The notes under the pieces: generated by a model
The model's input: the letters and a program-made list of their open reading frames with translations, nothing else
Database searches by the model: none
What the model was told of the DNA's origin: nothing
Origin: Dethiosulfatarculus sandiegensis
GTDB lineage: Bacteria; Desulfobacterota; Desulfarculia; Desulfarculales; Desulfarculaceae
Direction of reading: 5' to 3'
Assembly (NCBI RefSeq): GCF_000931935.2
Contig: NZ_AZAC01000029.1
Coordinates: forward strand, 85,429 to 149,428
DNA length: 64,000 bases
Shown: positions 54,193 to 63,784 of the stretch, piece by piece
How positions within the stretch are numbered: position 1 is the first letter of the stretch
Layout of the letters: each line of letters opens with the position of its first letter
Translations under genes and position numbers: made by a program

Positions 54193-56103
54193 ATGCCCAA
54201 GTCATTGATCTCCCTGCTTTTGTTTATTATTGTTTCTTTGGGCGGCAATCTCTGCCATGCGGAAACCAGGATCATTGAAATACCCCTGACCTTGGATTTT
54301 AGTCTCTTGAGGTCGTTTTTAGTGCGTCAGGCGTACAAAGGCCCCATGGAAAGTGCGCAGGTGGTTAATAAGGATGAGGGCTGCACTCAGATCAAACTTT
54401 GGAATCCGGTAATAGGCCGGGAAAATGGAAATCTGAAAATAACCAACCAGATCAAGGTAAAGGCGGGGGTGAAGCTTTTAGGAATGTGCCTTGACCCGGT
54501 TTCCTGGCAGGGCAAGGTGGAGGTTATTCAGAGCCCGGCCTTTGACCCCGATACTTGGATCTTTTCGGTTAAGACCCTGGATTCCAGGCTGCTCGATGAA
54601 AAGGGCGAACCCGCCTTTGTGGCCAATATCATATACAGCCTGGTCCGAGAGTATGTTCACGCCTATCTGGATCAGTTCAAGGTTAATCTTTCCACACCGA
54701 AAAGGGATCTTGAGATCCAGCTGCCCCTATTTTTTAAGGATGATAAAAGACGGGAAGTAGAGTCCTGGTTAAAGACCCTGCGCCCCGGCCTGCCTGAAAT
54801 GACCGATCAGGGGGTGAAAATTGAGCTGGCCATGCGGGTGGCTGAGCCGGTTCCCACAGAACAGGAAGAAGAGCTTCCTGATGAGGAGGTGGTAACTGAT
54901 CTCACTCAAGGGGACCGGCAGGCCTTTATTAAATACTGGGAAACCTGGGATGCCTATCTGGTGAGGGAGATCAAGGCCTTGGCCGGAGAACCGCTTACCC
55001 GAAAAGAAAAAGACGTCCTTTTGGAGGTGGTTCTCAAAACCAGGCATCAGTTTTTTGAGATCCTGGACTCCGGCCATACAGATCAGGATCTGGTGCGGAA
55101 ACAGTTTTTATGGTCCTGGCAAAGGCTTGCCCCCATATTGCGGCATCATCTCCTGGATGAACCCCATGGCTCTCTGTTCAGTTTTTTGTCCTTTTTTACT
55201 GCTGCGGACGCTTTGGCTGTTCTGGACCGTTTAGGTCCTTCCCTGGGTTTGGAAATAAGTGAGTCCGGCCTGATGCGTTTGGCCAGGTTAGTGGCAAAGG
55301 ATCAGAAATATCACAGCCTGAGCTACAGCTATGAACGGGATTCCCTTTTACAAAAGATTCTGGGCCTGCCCCCTCTCCCCCCGCCCACGGGACCTGGCCT
55401 CGATGTGGAGGATATCCCCCTTGAAGATTTTGGTGTGGACGACCGGGAGCAAAGGTCTGGGCGGATATGGGATTGGCTGGTCAAACCCGCCTGGGCAGGC
55501 AAAGGCCCCACAGGACTGGAAGAAATCAAGCCCTGGCTCTATTGGCGGACTGATTCGGAAAAGTACTTTAAGGCTGTGTTTACGTTGGTTGATCATGCTT
55601 GCCAAGACGCCTTGGCAAAAGATGGTCTTGACCCCAAATATCATGAGCTTTTTCTGAAGATAGCCCGCGCCTCGGCTTGGCAGGAGAGCTGTTGGCGGCA
55701 ATTTATAAAGAAAGACAAGAGTGTCACCTACCTGCGTTCTTACAACCAAAGTTCAGTGGGGTTGATGCAGATAAATGAAAGGGTCTGGCGAGGGGTTTAT
55801 GAACCCAAAAGCCTGTGCTGGGATATAAAATACAATGTCCGTGCCGGAGCGGGGATACTTGAGTTGTATTTCAGACGTTATGCCTTGAAAAGGCTGGGCA
55901 ATGATCACAACCTGGATGACAGCACCCTGGCCGGACTTATCTATGCCATGTATAACGGCGGCCCTGGCCAGTATAAAAAATACCTGAAACGTCACGCTGT
56001 TAAGAAGTACTGGCTCAGTGACCGGCTTTTCGCCGAAAAGTTTACGCAGGTTAAGGCCGGTGACCTGGGAAAATGTCTGGATTGCCTTCGAACAGGCGGC
56101 TAG
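54193..56103 (+). CDS. Lytic transglycosylase with a C-terminal SLT domain
   Basis: 636-aa exported protein that cuts peptidoglycan glycan strands. A signal peptide (MPKSLISLLLFIIVSLGGNLCHA) is followed by a large N-terminal region with no family I recognise (about 25-430), and the SLT domain near 470-600: catalytic glutamate E498 in AWQESCWRQF, SSVGLMQINERVWRG, and AMYNGGPGQYKKYLK. The ATG at 54193 is chosen because the signal peptide begins there, although its ribosome site is weak; an upstream start at 54145 would add 16 residues. The long N-terminal extension is more than typical Slt35-like enzymes carry and may place the enzyme in a machine at the envelope. Confidence 0.85.
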   Translation: MPKSLISLLLFIIVSLGGNLCHAETRIIEIPLTLDFSLLRSFLVRQAYKGPMESAQVVNKDEGCTQIKLWNPVIGRENGNLKITNQIKVKAGVKLLGMCLDPVSWQGKVEVIQSPAFDPDTWIFSVKTLDSRLLDEKGEPAFVANIIYSLVREYVHAYLDQFKVNLSTPKRDLEIQLPLFFKDDKRREVESWLKTLRPGLPEMTDQGVKIELAMRVAEPVPTEQEEELPDEEVVTDLTQGDRQAFIKYWETWDAYLVREIKALAGEPLTRKEKDVLLEVVLKTRHQFFEILDSGHTDQDLVRKQFLWSWQRLAPILRHHLLDEPHGSLFSFLSFFTAADALAVLDRLGPSLGLEISESGLMRLARLVAKDQKYHSLSYSYERDSLLQKILGLPPLPPPTGPGLDVEDIPLEDFGVDDREQRSGRIWDWLVKPAWAGKGPTGLEEIKPWLYWRTDSEKYFKAVFTLVDHACQDALAKDGLDPKYHELFLKIARASAWQESCWRQFIKKDKSVTYLRSYNQSSVGLMQINERVWRGVYEPKSLCWDIKYNVRAGAGILELYFRRYALKRLGNDHNLDDSTLAGLIYAMYNGGPGQYKKYLKRHAVKKYWLSDRLFAEKFTQVKAGDLGKCLDCLRTGG

Positions 56104-56249
56104 AGCTATTTTATTGCCTAAATCTTAATTTTTCCTTAATTCCTTTATAAGACCACTGGACATGTTCTGGGTAAAAATACTAGTATGCTTTGCCAGGTGC
56201 CCTGTCTCGGCTTGGCTTAATTTCTCGTTTGAAAAATCGGATTATAACT

Positions 56250-58355
56250 ATGAAGCAAGGCTTGCATAAGCCAGGAGATGGAATTGTTTCCGCTCAAAGC
56301 GGTTCCAGTTTTTCCGCCGAAGGGGCGGATTATGCCTGTGGCGATCAGGGTGGGTTGTTGACCGGCCTGGCGGATTACTTTCGCAACTTTTCAGCTGATG
56401 CATTGGCCAATATTCAATTGATCACCGCCTGTTGCGGTAAATTGCTTAATGCCCAGGGAGCTTTTTACAGTAGGCAGGTAGAGGATAAGTTGAAATTTTT
56501 CGCCACCTGGAACACGCCCCAGGAGGCCGTTCTTTATGAAGACCCCCGCGGCAGGGTTTGCGATGATGTAATCCAAAGGGATTCTGATGAGGTGGTGGTG
56601 ATTAAAGATGTGCGCACCACCCCCTTTTGGGAGACCGATCCTCATCTCAAACCAATGGGAGTCATAAGCTATATCGGTTGCGCATGCACACTTGGCAACC
56701 GCCATGTGGGGGCTTTGTGTGCCGTATTTGACCATGTCCGTGATTTTTCCAACCAGGAAAAGGCCCTGATCAGCCTGGCCGCTTCGGTTATAGGTTCCGA
56801 GGAAACCAGAAGACAGGCTGAGAACGCCTTGTCTTCGGCAAGGGAGAAACATAACGCGATATTCGAGGCCGCCCTGGATCATATCTACATCAAAGATAAA
56901 AACTTTTGCTATACCGCCCTTAATCCTGCGGGAGAGGACTTTTTTGGCCTGGACGAAAGCCAAGTCCTGGGTAAGGACGATTTGCACTTTTTTGCCCCTG
57001 AAAGCGCATCCTATATTCATGAAATGGATCAAAGGGTGCTCAATGGCGCGGTGATTAATCAAAAAAAGGAACTGGCCGATATCCATGGTGAGAAGCGGGA
57101 TTTTCACGTAATCAAGGTTCCTTTGAGGGGGCAAGACGGCCGGGTGGAGGGGATTTGCGGCATTGCCAGGGATGTGACCCATACCAGACTGCTGGAAAAA
57201 CAGCAGGTGCAAATGAGAAAGATGCAGGCCCTGGGCGCCCTGGCAGGCGGTTTGGCCCATGATTTTAATAATATTTTGGCAGCTATCATGGGATACACCG
57301 AGCTTGCCCTGGAAAATGCAACCTGCGGCAGTGATAACCAGGATGAACTGGAAGTCGTGCTAAAGGCCACCGAAAGGGCCAAGGCCCTGGTCAGACAGAT
57401 AATGACCTTTTCCAGTAAGGTGCGCCTGGAGCCTGTAAGTATGGACCTTAACCGCGAGGTACGGCAGGCTTGCATGATATTGGAGAACACCCTTCCGGGC
57501 AATATTGCTTTTGAGCTGAACTTCGGCAAACATCTGGGGCGTATGAAAGGAGATCCCGCAAAAATCGGCCAGGTTATTTTAAACCTGGGACTCAATGCGG
57601 CCGATGCCATGCCTCAAGGCGGAACCATCACCTTTAAGACCAGGGCCCAAGAGCTGCCTTTGGAATCACGCCCCGAAACCCAGGATCAGAGACCCGGCCT
57701 CTACCTGATGCTTTCTATCCGTGACAATGGTTGCGGTATGGATGAAAAGACCTGTGAACGGGTATTCGAGCCTTTTTTTACCACCAAGGATCTGGGAAAG
57801 GGTATGGGGCTGGGGCTTTCCACGGCTTTTGGCATAGTCAAAAGCCACGGCGGCCGCATTTTTTGCCAGAGTAGCCCAAACAAGGGAAGTGTGTTTACTC
57901 TATACTTCCCCATGCTGGCCCCTGAGCCCGGTTCAAGCGAAAAAGTCGATTTTTTAGATGCGGATGATGCCCCGGGCGGCAACGAATTGATTATGGTGGT
58001 GGATGATGAAGACAACGTGAGGCACCTGGCCAGAACCATCCTGGAGCGCAAAGGTTATTCGGTTTTGGGGGCTTCAAGCGGGGAAGCAGCCCTGTCTTTG
58101 TTTTCCGCAAACCAAACAAAAATTCATTTGGTGATCATGGATTTGGGTATGCCCGGTATGAGTGGGACCCAGTGCCTGGAAAGGCTTTTGGCCTTAAAGC
58201 CGGATCTTAAATTCATGGTGGCAAGCGGGTATGCCCGCAAACAGGATGCCAAAGGCATGGCCAGTCTGGGTGAAGTGCCTTTTTTAGGCAAACCCTTCAC
58301 CGTAAAGGACCTTTTGTTTAAAGTCCGCCAGGTCATTGATCAAGACCAAGAATAG
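56250..58355 (+). CDS. Cytosolic GAF-PAS hybrid histidine kinase with receiver domain
   Basis: About 701 aa without membrane spans. Order: GAF (about 40-205), PAS (about 210-315), HisKA with H337 in GGLAHDFNNILAAIMGYTEL, HATPase (about 430-560) and receiver (about 575-695) with VVDDED, D631 and GKPF. The HDFNN phospho-box belongs to the HWE/HDFNN-like group of hybrid kinases common in Desulfobacterota. Start is uncertain: ATG 56250 has a weak site and a TTG at 56190 has none. No partner gene is adjacent; phospho-transfer may end within the protein. Confidence 0.85.
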   Translation: MKQGLHKPGDGIVSAQSGSSFSAEGADYACGDQGGLLTGLADYFRNFSADALANIQLITACCGKLLNAQGAFYSRQVEDKLKFFATWNTPQEAVLYEDPRGRVCDDVIQRDSDEVVVIKDVRTTPFWETDPHLKPMGVISYIGCACTLGNRHVGALCAVFDHVRDFSNQEKALISLAASVIGSEETRRQAENALSSAREKHNAIFEAALDHIYIKDKNFCYTALNPAGEDFFGLDESQVLGKDDLHFFAPESASYIHEMDQRVLNGAVINQKKELADIHGEKRDFHVIKVPLRGQDGRVEGICGIARDVTHTRLLEKQQVQMRKMQALGALAGGLAHDFNNILAAIMGYTELALENATCGSDNQDELEVVLKATERAKALVRQIMTFSSKVRLEPVSMDLNREVRQACMILENTLPGNIAFELNFGKHLGRMKGDPAKIGQVILNLGLNAADAMPQGGTITFKTRAQELPLESRPETQDQRPGLYLMLSIRDNGCGMDEKTCERVFEPFFTTKDLGKGMGLGLSTAFGIVKSHGGRIFCQSSPNKGSVFTLYFPMLAPEPGSSEKVDFLDADDAPGGNELIMVVDDEDNVRHLARTILERKGYSVLGASSGEAALSLFSANQTKIHLVIMDLGMPGMSGTQCLERLLALKPDLKFMVASGYARKQDAKGMASLGEVPFLGKPFTVKDLLFKVRQVIDQDQE

Positions 58356-58473
58356 AAAGATAAAAAACCTTAAAACCTTCTTGCCTTTCTGCCGCTTTTG
58401 AGCGAACCCGGTCGAGCGGTGCTTTTCCTTCTTTTTATGTATGTTCTTTATATGTATATTCAATTGGAAGGTC

Positions 58474-58501
58474 TTTAACGATTATCTGGCCCTGCTATAA
58501 T
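58474..58501 (+). promoter_or_regulatory. Possible sigma-70 promoter of the methyltransferase gene
   Basis: TATAAT at 58496-58501, with TTTAAC at 58474-58479 as a weak -35, spacing 16. It is about 70 bp before the gene start. Confidence 0.4.
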
Positions 58502-58570
58502 TTAGTCTCTTTTATTTTTTTTTGATTTGTAAAATTTTATTTTTTATCGCAACCTGGGGGATTTCTCTTA

Positions 58571-59782
58571 ATGGCTGAAAAAAAACCTGTTAATCCAGAC
58601 GCTTTGATCCAGGAATTAGGTATAGAAGGGCTTTGCCGGACTGCGGAAGAATACTACAGCTCAATGACCTGCACCAAGGGCGTGAGGGCCAAACCCTTTG
58701 CCGAGTTTGAGCACACACCGGTTTCCCTGGTTAAACTCGGGCTTCTCCTGGAGGGGTTGAAGCTTGGCAAGTCAATGAAGGTGCTCGATTTTGGGGCGGG
58801 CACCTGTTGGCTTTCCAGGGCGCTTTGGCAAATGGGCATAAAGCCCATAGCCATGGATCCTTCGGAAACCGCTCTTAAAATAGGCAAAGAGCAATTCAAG
58901 GGCGCGGTCTGCGCAAATGGCGGCGGCTATGACCCTGAGTTCATGGTTTTTGACGGCAGGCGGATTGAACTGGAGGATGAAAGCGTAGATCGGATAACCT
59001 GCTTTGATTCCTTTCACCATGTTCCCAATCCTGAGGAGATTCTGGCCGAGTTCAGCAGGGTGCTCAGTAAAAACGGGCTGATCGGGTTCTGCGAGCCGGG
59101 GCCGGGGCATCATAAGTCCCATCATTCCCAGTTTGAAATGCGCGAGAAAAGGGTGCTCGAAAAAGATGTTCATCCGGATCGGCTGTTTGAGCACGCCCGC
59201 GCCCTTGGCTTTACCGGTTTTTTTGCGAAACCCTATTTAAGCACTCACGGCGAGGTTTCGTTTTCCGGTTATAAGCGTTTGCTCAAATATAAGTATTTTC
59301 CCCCTTTTAGCGGCCTGGCTCGAGTGTGGAGACTTTTTTATCCCCCTTTAGCCTATAACCCTGTGTTCTTTTTCGAAAAGGGAAAGGCCATTCACGACAG
59401 CCGCTCGGAAAAGGGTCTTTCCTTTGCCTTAGGTGAATTACCTGCCCAACTGGAATACAAAAGCGGTGAGGAGTATGAGCTGTCTGTGAACCTGAAGAAC
59501 ACCGGGTCCGCCCGTTGGCTGACCCATAATTGGGTGGACGTCGGTATTGTTAAGTTGGGAGCTCATCTTTTTGATCAAAAGGGAAATTGCCTTGACTGGG
59601 ACTGGCTAAGGATAGATCTGCCCCATGACCTGGAACCGGGAGGGGAGGTCGGCCTGACCTGCCGGATGATCTTTTCCGAACCGGGAGATTTTGTCGTGCA
59701 ATTGGATTTGGTCTCGGAAAATATCTGCTGGTTTGGTGACAAAACAGGCTATCACCCGTCTGTCAGGGTCCATGTCGCCTGA
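58571..59782 (+). CDS. SAM-dependent methyltransferase with a C-terminal beta-sandwich domain
   Basis: 403 aa. The methyltransferase domain (about 40-215) has motif I VLDFGAGTCWLSRALW and the later FDSFHHVPNPEEILAEFSRVL typical of class I enzymes. Residues about 285-403 look like an immunoglobulin-like beta-sandwich (NLKNTGSARWLTHN, LPHDLEPGGEVGLTCRM), as found at the C-terminus of some polysaccharide-modifying enzymes. Such a fusion suggests it acts on glycans or lipid-linked sugars, but this is only an inference. Start follows GGGGGA with ten bases spacing. Confidence 0.8.
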   Translation: MAEKKPVNPDALIQELGIEGLCRTAEEYYSSMTCTKGVRAKPFAEFEHTPVSLVKLGLLLEGLKLGKSMKVLDFGAGTCWLSRALWQMGIKPIAMDPSETALKIGKEQFKGAVCANGGGYDPEFMVFDGRRIELEDESVDRITCFDSFHHVPNPEEILAEFSRVLSKNGLIGFCEPGPGHHKSHHSQFEMREKRVLEKDVHPDRLFEHARALGFTGFFAKPYLSTHGEVSFSGYKRLLKYKYFPPFSGLARVWRLFYPPLAYNPVFFFEKGKAIHDSRSEKGLSFALGELPAQLEYKSGEEYELSVNLKNTGSARWLTHNWVDVGIVKLGAHLFDQKGNCLDWDWLRIDLPHDLEPGGEVGLTCRMIFSEPGDFVVQLDLVSENICWFGDKTGYHPSVRVHVA

Positions 59783-59804
59783 GCAGACGGGTGGATTTGA
59801 GCAA

Positions 59805-60314
59805 TCAGCGGCCTAAACTCCATTTCAGGAATTTCAGCAAGAGCGGGGCAGTGGCCATAACCGTAAAGAGCCGGAAAAAGTGAAAGGCCAATACCACTGG
59901 TAGATTTGCCTTGGTATCGCTGGCCAGGCCCACCATGGCTGTCATGGCTCCGGGACTGGTGGCCATATAGGCGGTGGGGGTGTCCATTATTCCCAATTTA
60001 TGAAAAATAGCGGTCACCAAAACGCCTGTCACCACCAAGGCCAAAGACGAAATTATAACCGGCAGGATAAGCTGGGAAAGGTGCCCAACCATCTGGGGCT
60101 TGAACATGTATCCAACCATGACCCCGAGCATTACCTGAACCGAAAATTTCAGCCAGGAGGGCATAACCTCTCCTGTGGCTTGAAAGCTTCTGAACAGAAC
60201 CACTGCCACCATTGCCCCGATCAGGGCTCCGCCGGGAATTTTAAGTTTGGAAAAAACAGCACCGCCAAGAGCGCCCACAGCAAGTGTGATAAGTAGATTA
60301 GGGAGATTTTGCAT
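59805..60314 (-). CDS. Half-length AbrB-family membrane protein
   Basis: 169-aa membrane protein with about five spans and one AbrB_dup-like unit (GGAVFSKLKIPGGALIGAMVAVVL, TSPGAMTAMVGLASD). Family members generally carry two such units in about 350 aa, so this is a single-unit form that may work as a dimer. The ATG at 60314 follows GAGGATCAG. Family function is poorly known (some called ammonia monooxygenase by mistake). Convergent with the methyltransferase gene. Confidence 0.8.
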   Translation of the reverse strand: MQNLPNLLITLAVGALGGAVFSKLKIPGGALIGAMVAVVLFRSFQATGEVMPSWLKFSVQVMLGVMVGYMFKPQMVGHLSQLILPVIISSLALVVTGVLVTAIFHKLGIMDTPTAYMATSPGAMTAMVGLASDTKANLPVVLAFHFFRLFTVMATAPLLLKFLKWSLGR

Positions 60315-60935
60315 CTGATCCTCTTCAAGTGCAGATTGAATCATAAGAAAAATCAAATTCTACTACCAGTAACGGGTTTACGCTTGCGGTCAAAGAAAAC
60401 CTGCCCAATCCCGCGGGAACACAATTTCGCCGGGAATATTTTTGTATTTAAATGAGGCTTCAAGATAACCTGTGGCAGGCCTTGGAAATGTTGCGGCAGA
60501 CCAGGCTCTTTTATGAAAGGTCCTTGTCGCAGTTGGCGCGGCTGTGAGTATTTTTCGGCTTTTTGGGTCGGCGAAACTCTTTAAGCCTCCGCCCGGACCC
60601 TGGCTTATTACTCCTTACTTTTTCGGCAGCTAAAAGTATTTTCCCTTTTTTATTTCCCGGAGCCGGGAGAAGAACTGGAGTTTATCTTTATTTGGGAGCC
60701 GTTGCCGGGTTCATCAATTGGTTTTCTTGGCCGCTGATGAGCCGTTGTTTGCGGACTCACCCTGGAGCCCGGCCTGTGGGGTTCTGGCCGACCGGCCTTT
60801 GCCTGTCTGCGAAAGGGGCAAGAATAAAACCGTTGCGGGTGGCCATTGCCTGGAATTTCACCTTGAAAAAGGCCAGGCACCGCAAAAAGCCTGGGGGCGA
60901 TACAGACCGGGGACCGGTCTGTGAGGGGACTTGGA
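60315..60935. other. Gene-free stretch with a short hairpin before the kinase stop
   Basis: A 144-codon plus-strand frame (60563-60997) has no ribosome site, unusual composition and runs into the kinase gene, so I do not accept it. A hairpin CAGACCGG/CCGGTCTG (60903-60921) sits just past the kinase stop on the minus strand, without a T-run. Confidence 0.45.
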
Positions 60936-63347
60936 CTATTGAGGTTCCAAGGGCAATTCCAAGAGGAACTCCGCGCCTTTTCCGGGCAGCGTACTAAGGC
61001 TGATTTTGCCCCCGTGTTTGTTTACAACCACATCATAAACAATGGCCAGACCCTGACCCGTTCCTTTGCCTACCGGTTTGGTTGTGTAAAAGGGGTCGAA
61101 GACCCTGTCCTTAAACTCCGGTTCAATACCTACGCCGTTGTCCTTGACCCTGATCTGAGCGAATTCCGGTGTCCCTAAAGTGGTGAGGGTTATGGTTCCC
61201 TGTTGTACGCTATTCGATTCCTGGGCCTCGCTAATGGCTTGGGCGGCATTCACCACCAGGTTTAGGATCACTTGGTTGAACTCCCCGGGCAGGACCGGTA
61301 CAAGAGGCAGGTTCGGGTCCAGATTGAGTTTGCATTCAGCTACATACTTCCATTCATTTCTGGCGATGGTTACAGTGTTGGTTATGGCCTGATTGATATC
61401 TACGTATGATCTTTCTTTGGGCCCGGGATGGGAAAAGGCTTTCATGGCTCTTACAATTTCCGCCACCCGTTCCGTGCCCTCCAGCGACTGCCTTATGGCC
61501 AGGGGCATCTCCTCGGTGAGGTATGCCAGATCCGTCTCCTGTAAAAGGCTTTGCTGTCTTTTTACCCAGTCTGGGGCTGAGTTGTCGGAACATACCTTTT
61601 CGTAAGCCTTTTGGGTTGCGCCAAGCACGCTTAAGAGGTCGTTCACGCTTTCTTCCAAAAAACGCAGGTTGTCCCCGACAAATTGGATAGGGGTGTTGAT
61701 TTCATGGGCAATGCCCGCCGCCAGCTGGCCAATGGATTCAAGCTTTTGGGCCTGCAGCAGCTGCCGTTCCATTTGTTTGGCTTCCGTCAGATCACGTACA
61801 ATTCCGGTGTAAAAAGTCCCGTCCCTGGTTTGCCATGAAGCCAGGGACAACTCCAGGGGGAATTCCTCTTTATTTTTTTTAATGCCTGTAATATTCCGCA
61901 AGTGCCTTACATACTGTTTTTCCAGGTCCTGCAGGGCCTGGTCTCTGATCTGGATCAGATAAGTGAGCACGTTATCCGGAACCAGCATTGCCACCTGTTT
62001 GCCAAGCGCCTGTTCCGGTTCATAACCGAACACTTGGGTCGCACCTTGATTCCAGGAAACAATGATTCCTTTTTTGTCTACGGTGATTATCCCTTCCCTG
62101 GCTGTATCAACTACGGCTCTTAGCCTTTCTTCATTTTCCACCACCTGGTCCCTTACCTGTTTTGCCTTGAGTGCGCTTTCCAGCATCTGAGCCACTGCCT
62201 TGATCAGGCTTTTTTCCTCGTTGGAAAATTTTTTCGCCGCGTGTTGCCCTGTTTTTTGGGGATAGGTTACCTCCAGTTTTCCATTTTCCTTATCCTCTAT
62301 TCGAAGGGGGGCCTCAATTGTGGAGCCTTCAAACTCCCCCTCAGCAGTGGCGTATTGGTTGCCGTTTAAAATGATCTTGGCTTCGAGCTGTTCGGGTTCT
62401 CTGAAAGCGGGGAGAATGGCCTTCAAGGTTTCATTTAATAATTCTTCCTTTGGTCTGGACCTTTTATTTAAAATTTCCAAAACCGTATTCAGGCAAGTAA
62501 GCTCCCTAACCCTCTGGGCCAGATCAGAGGCCATTTTTTTTGAGGCCTGTTCCGCCTTTTTTCTTTCGGTGATGTTGGTGATAATGGCAAAACTACCCTG
62601 GTATTCATGTTGTTCATCAAAGAACGGTTTGGGGGAGACCAGAGTGTAGACTTTTTCACCGTTTTTACGGTACATGGTCAGCTCATAATTACGGTTGGGT
62701 ATATCCGGTTTTTGCTTTATGTCATGAGTGATTATCTTCAGCACCTCGGGGTCGGCGATTTTTCGGATACTTCTCTGATAAAGCTCTTCTTGGGTGTATC
62801 CCAGCATATGGCAATAGGCCTGATTTACATAACTGTGGCGCCCTTTTTTATCCACAATGCTCAAGCCCTCGCTCATGGCCTCCACCAGTTCGCTGAAACG
62901 CTCCTGGCTTTCGGTCAGGTCTTTGGTGCGCTGACTCAACAGGTTTTCCAGTTGGGTTTTTTGTCGCTTGGCTTTATGCAAGAGCCTTTTCCGGCGCAAG
63001 CAGGATTCCACGCAGATTAAAAGTTCTCCCTGTTTTACGGGCTTGGTCCGGTAGTCATAAGCCCCCAGGTTAAAAGCCTGTCCAGCCATCACGGGATCGT
63101 CGATAGCCGTGATTATAACTACGGCGGGTGAGTTGGGCCGCTCCTGTACATGGCTCAAAAGATCCAGGCCCGTTTCGTCCTTAAGGTTAAGATCCAGAAG
63201 CATCAGGTCATATTCCGAATGGTCCAGGGCGGCCAGGGCGCTGACTGAATCCCAGGCCAGGTGGCAGAGGTGCCCTTCGCTTTGCAGAAATTCATGAATA
63301 AGCTCCCTCTCATGGATTTCGCCATCAACAATAAGAATTTTAGCCAT
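60936..63347 (-). CDS. Receiver-PAS-PAS histidine kinase
   Basis: 803-aa cytosolic protein. An N-terminal receiver domain (1-125) with D52 and TKPV; its first acidic pair reads IVDGE instead of VDDE. A coiled-coil (125-155), PAS (about 155-275), a GAF-like region (about 290-400), PAS (about 410-530) and a HisKA domain with H548 in AAGIAHEINTPIQFV, followed by HATPase (about 640-800). Starting with a receiver and ending with a kinase, it can link an upstream kinase to its own output. The ATG at 63347 follows GGGAG. No clear partner gene is nearby. Confidence 0.88.
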   Translation of the reverse strand: MAKILIVDGEIHERELIHEFLQSEGHLCHLAWDSVSALAALDHSEYDLMLLDLNLKDETGLDLLSHVQERPNSPAVVIITAIDDPVMAGQAFNLGAYDYRTKPVKQGELLICVESCLRRKRLLHKAKRQKTQLENLLSQRTKDLTESQERFSELVEAMSEGLSIVDKKGRHSYVNQAYCHMLGYTQEELYQRSIRKIADPEVLKIITHDIKQKPDIPNRNYELTMYRKNGEKVYTLVSPKPFFDEQHEYQGSFAIITNITERKKAEQASKKMASDLAQRVRELTCLNTVLEILNKRSRPKEELLNETLKAILPAFREPEQLEAKIILNGNQYATAEGEFEGSTIEAPLRIEDKENGKLEVTYPQKTGQHAAKKFSNEEKSLIKAVAQMLESALKAKQVRDQVVENEERLRAVVDTAREGIITVDKKGIIVSWNQGATQVFGYEPEQALGKQVAMLVPDNVLTYLIQIRDQALQDLEKQYVRHLRNITGIKKNKEEFPLELSLASWQTRDGTFYTGIVRDLTEAKQMERQLLQAQKLESIGQLAAGIAHEINTPIQFVGDNLRFLEESVNDLLSVLGATQKAYEKVCSDNSAPDWVKRQQSLLQETDLAYLTEEMPLAIRQSLEGTERVAEIVRAMKAFSHPGPKERSYVDINQAITNTVTIARNEWKYVAECKLNLDPNLPLVPVLPGEFNQVILNLVVNAAQAISEAQESNSVQQGTITLTTLGTPEFAQIRVKDNGVGIEPEFKDRVFDPFYTTKPVGKGTGQGLAIVYDVVVNKHGGKISLSTLPGKGAEFLLELPLEPQ

Positions 63348-63784
63348 ATTGACTCCCGACTTTGGGGACGGTCCTAAAAAAAGTGTGAGACCAAAATCCT
63401 TATAATTGCAAGTGTTTGTTGGATACGACAGGGAGTATGGTAATTGGGTCGTCCGGTGAGCTGTCTGCAGGCGGCCTGGGGCGGGTTTGATTTGATCAGC
63501 TTCACCTCTTTAAATAAATTTTTTAGGTTCTCATCCCGAAAACCGGTGTGCGAAAATTAACAGGTAAACATGGTCTTTTTCGGTGCAACTTTTTTAGATG
63601 AATTATAGGAAATAAAATTGGACATGATATGGTCTGTGATTATGCGGTCATGTCCCCAAAGGTTTTTTCTTAAGGTTTAGTCACTCCTGAAAGGCCGAAT
63701 TTGCCGTCATCTGATAATCTGTCCGACCGGGTGAAAGCTTCATTGTGCGATAACGTAAGATATTTTTCGCTTTTATAAGTAGGC
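63348..63784. other. Gene-free stretch between kinase and insertion sequence
   Basis: Promoter region of the kinase on the minus strand. I see no gene and no further repeat. Confidence 0.5.

Noticed and set aside
60563..60997. 144-codon plus-strand frame
   Set aside because: No ribosome site, low-complexity composition and overlap with the kinase 3' end.
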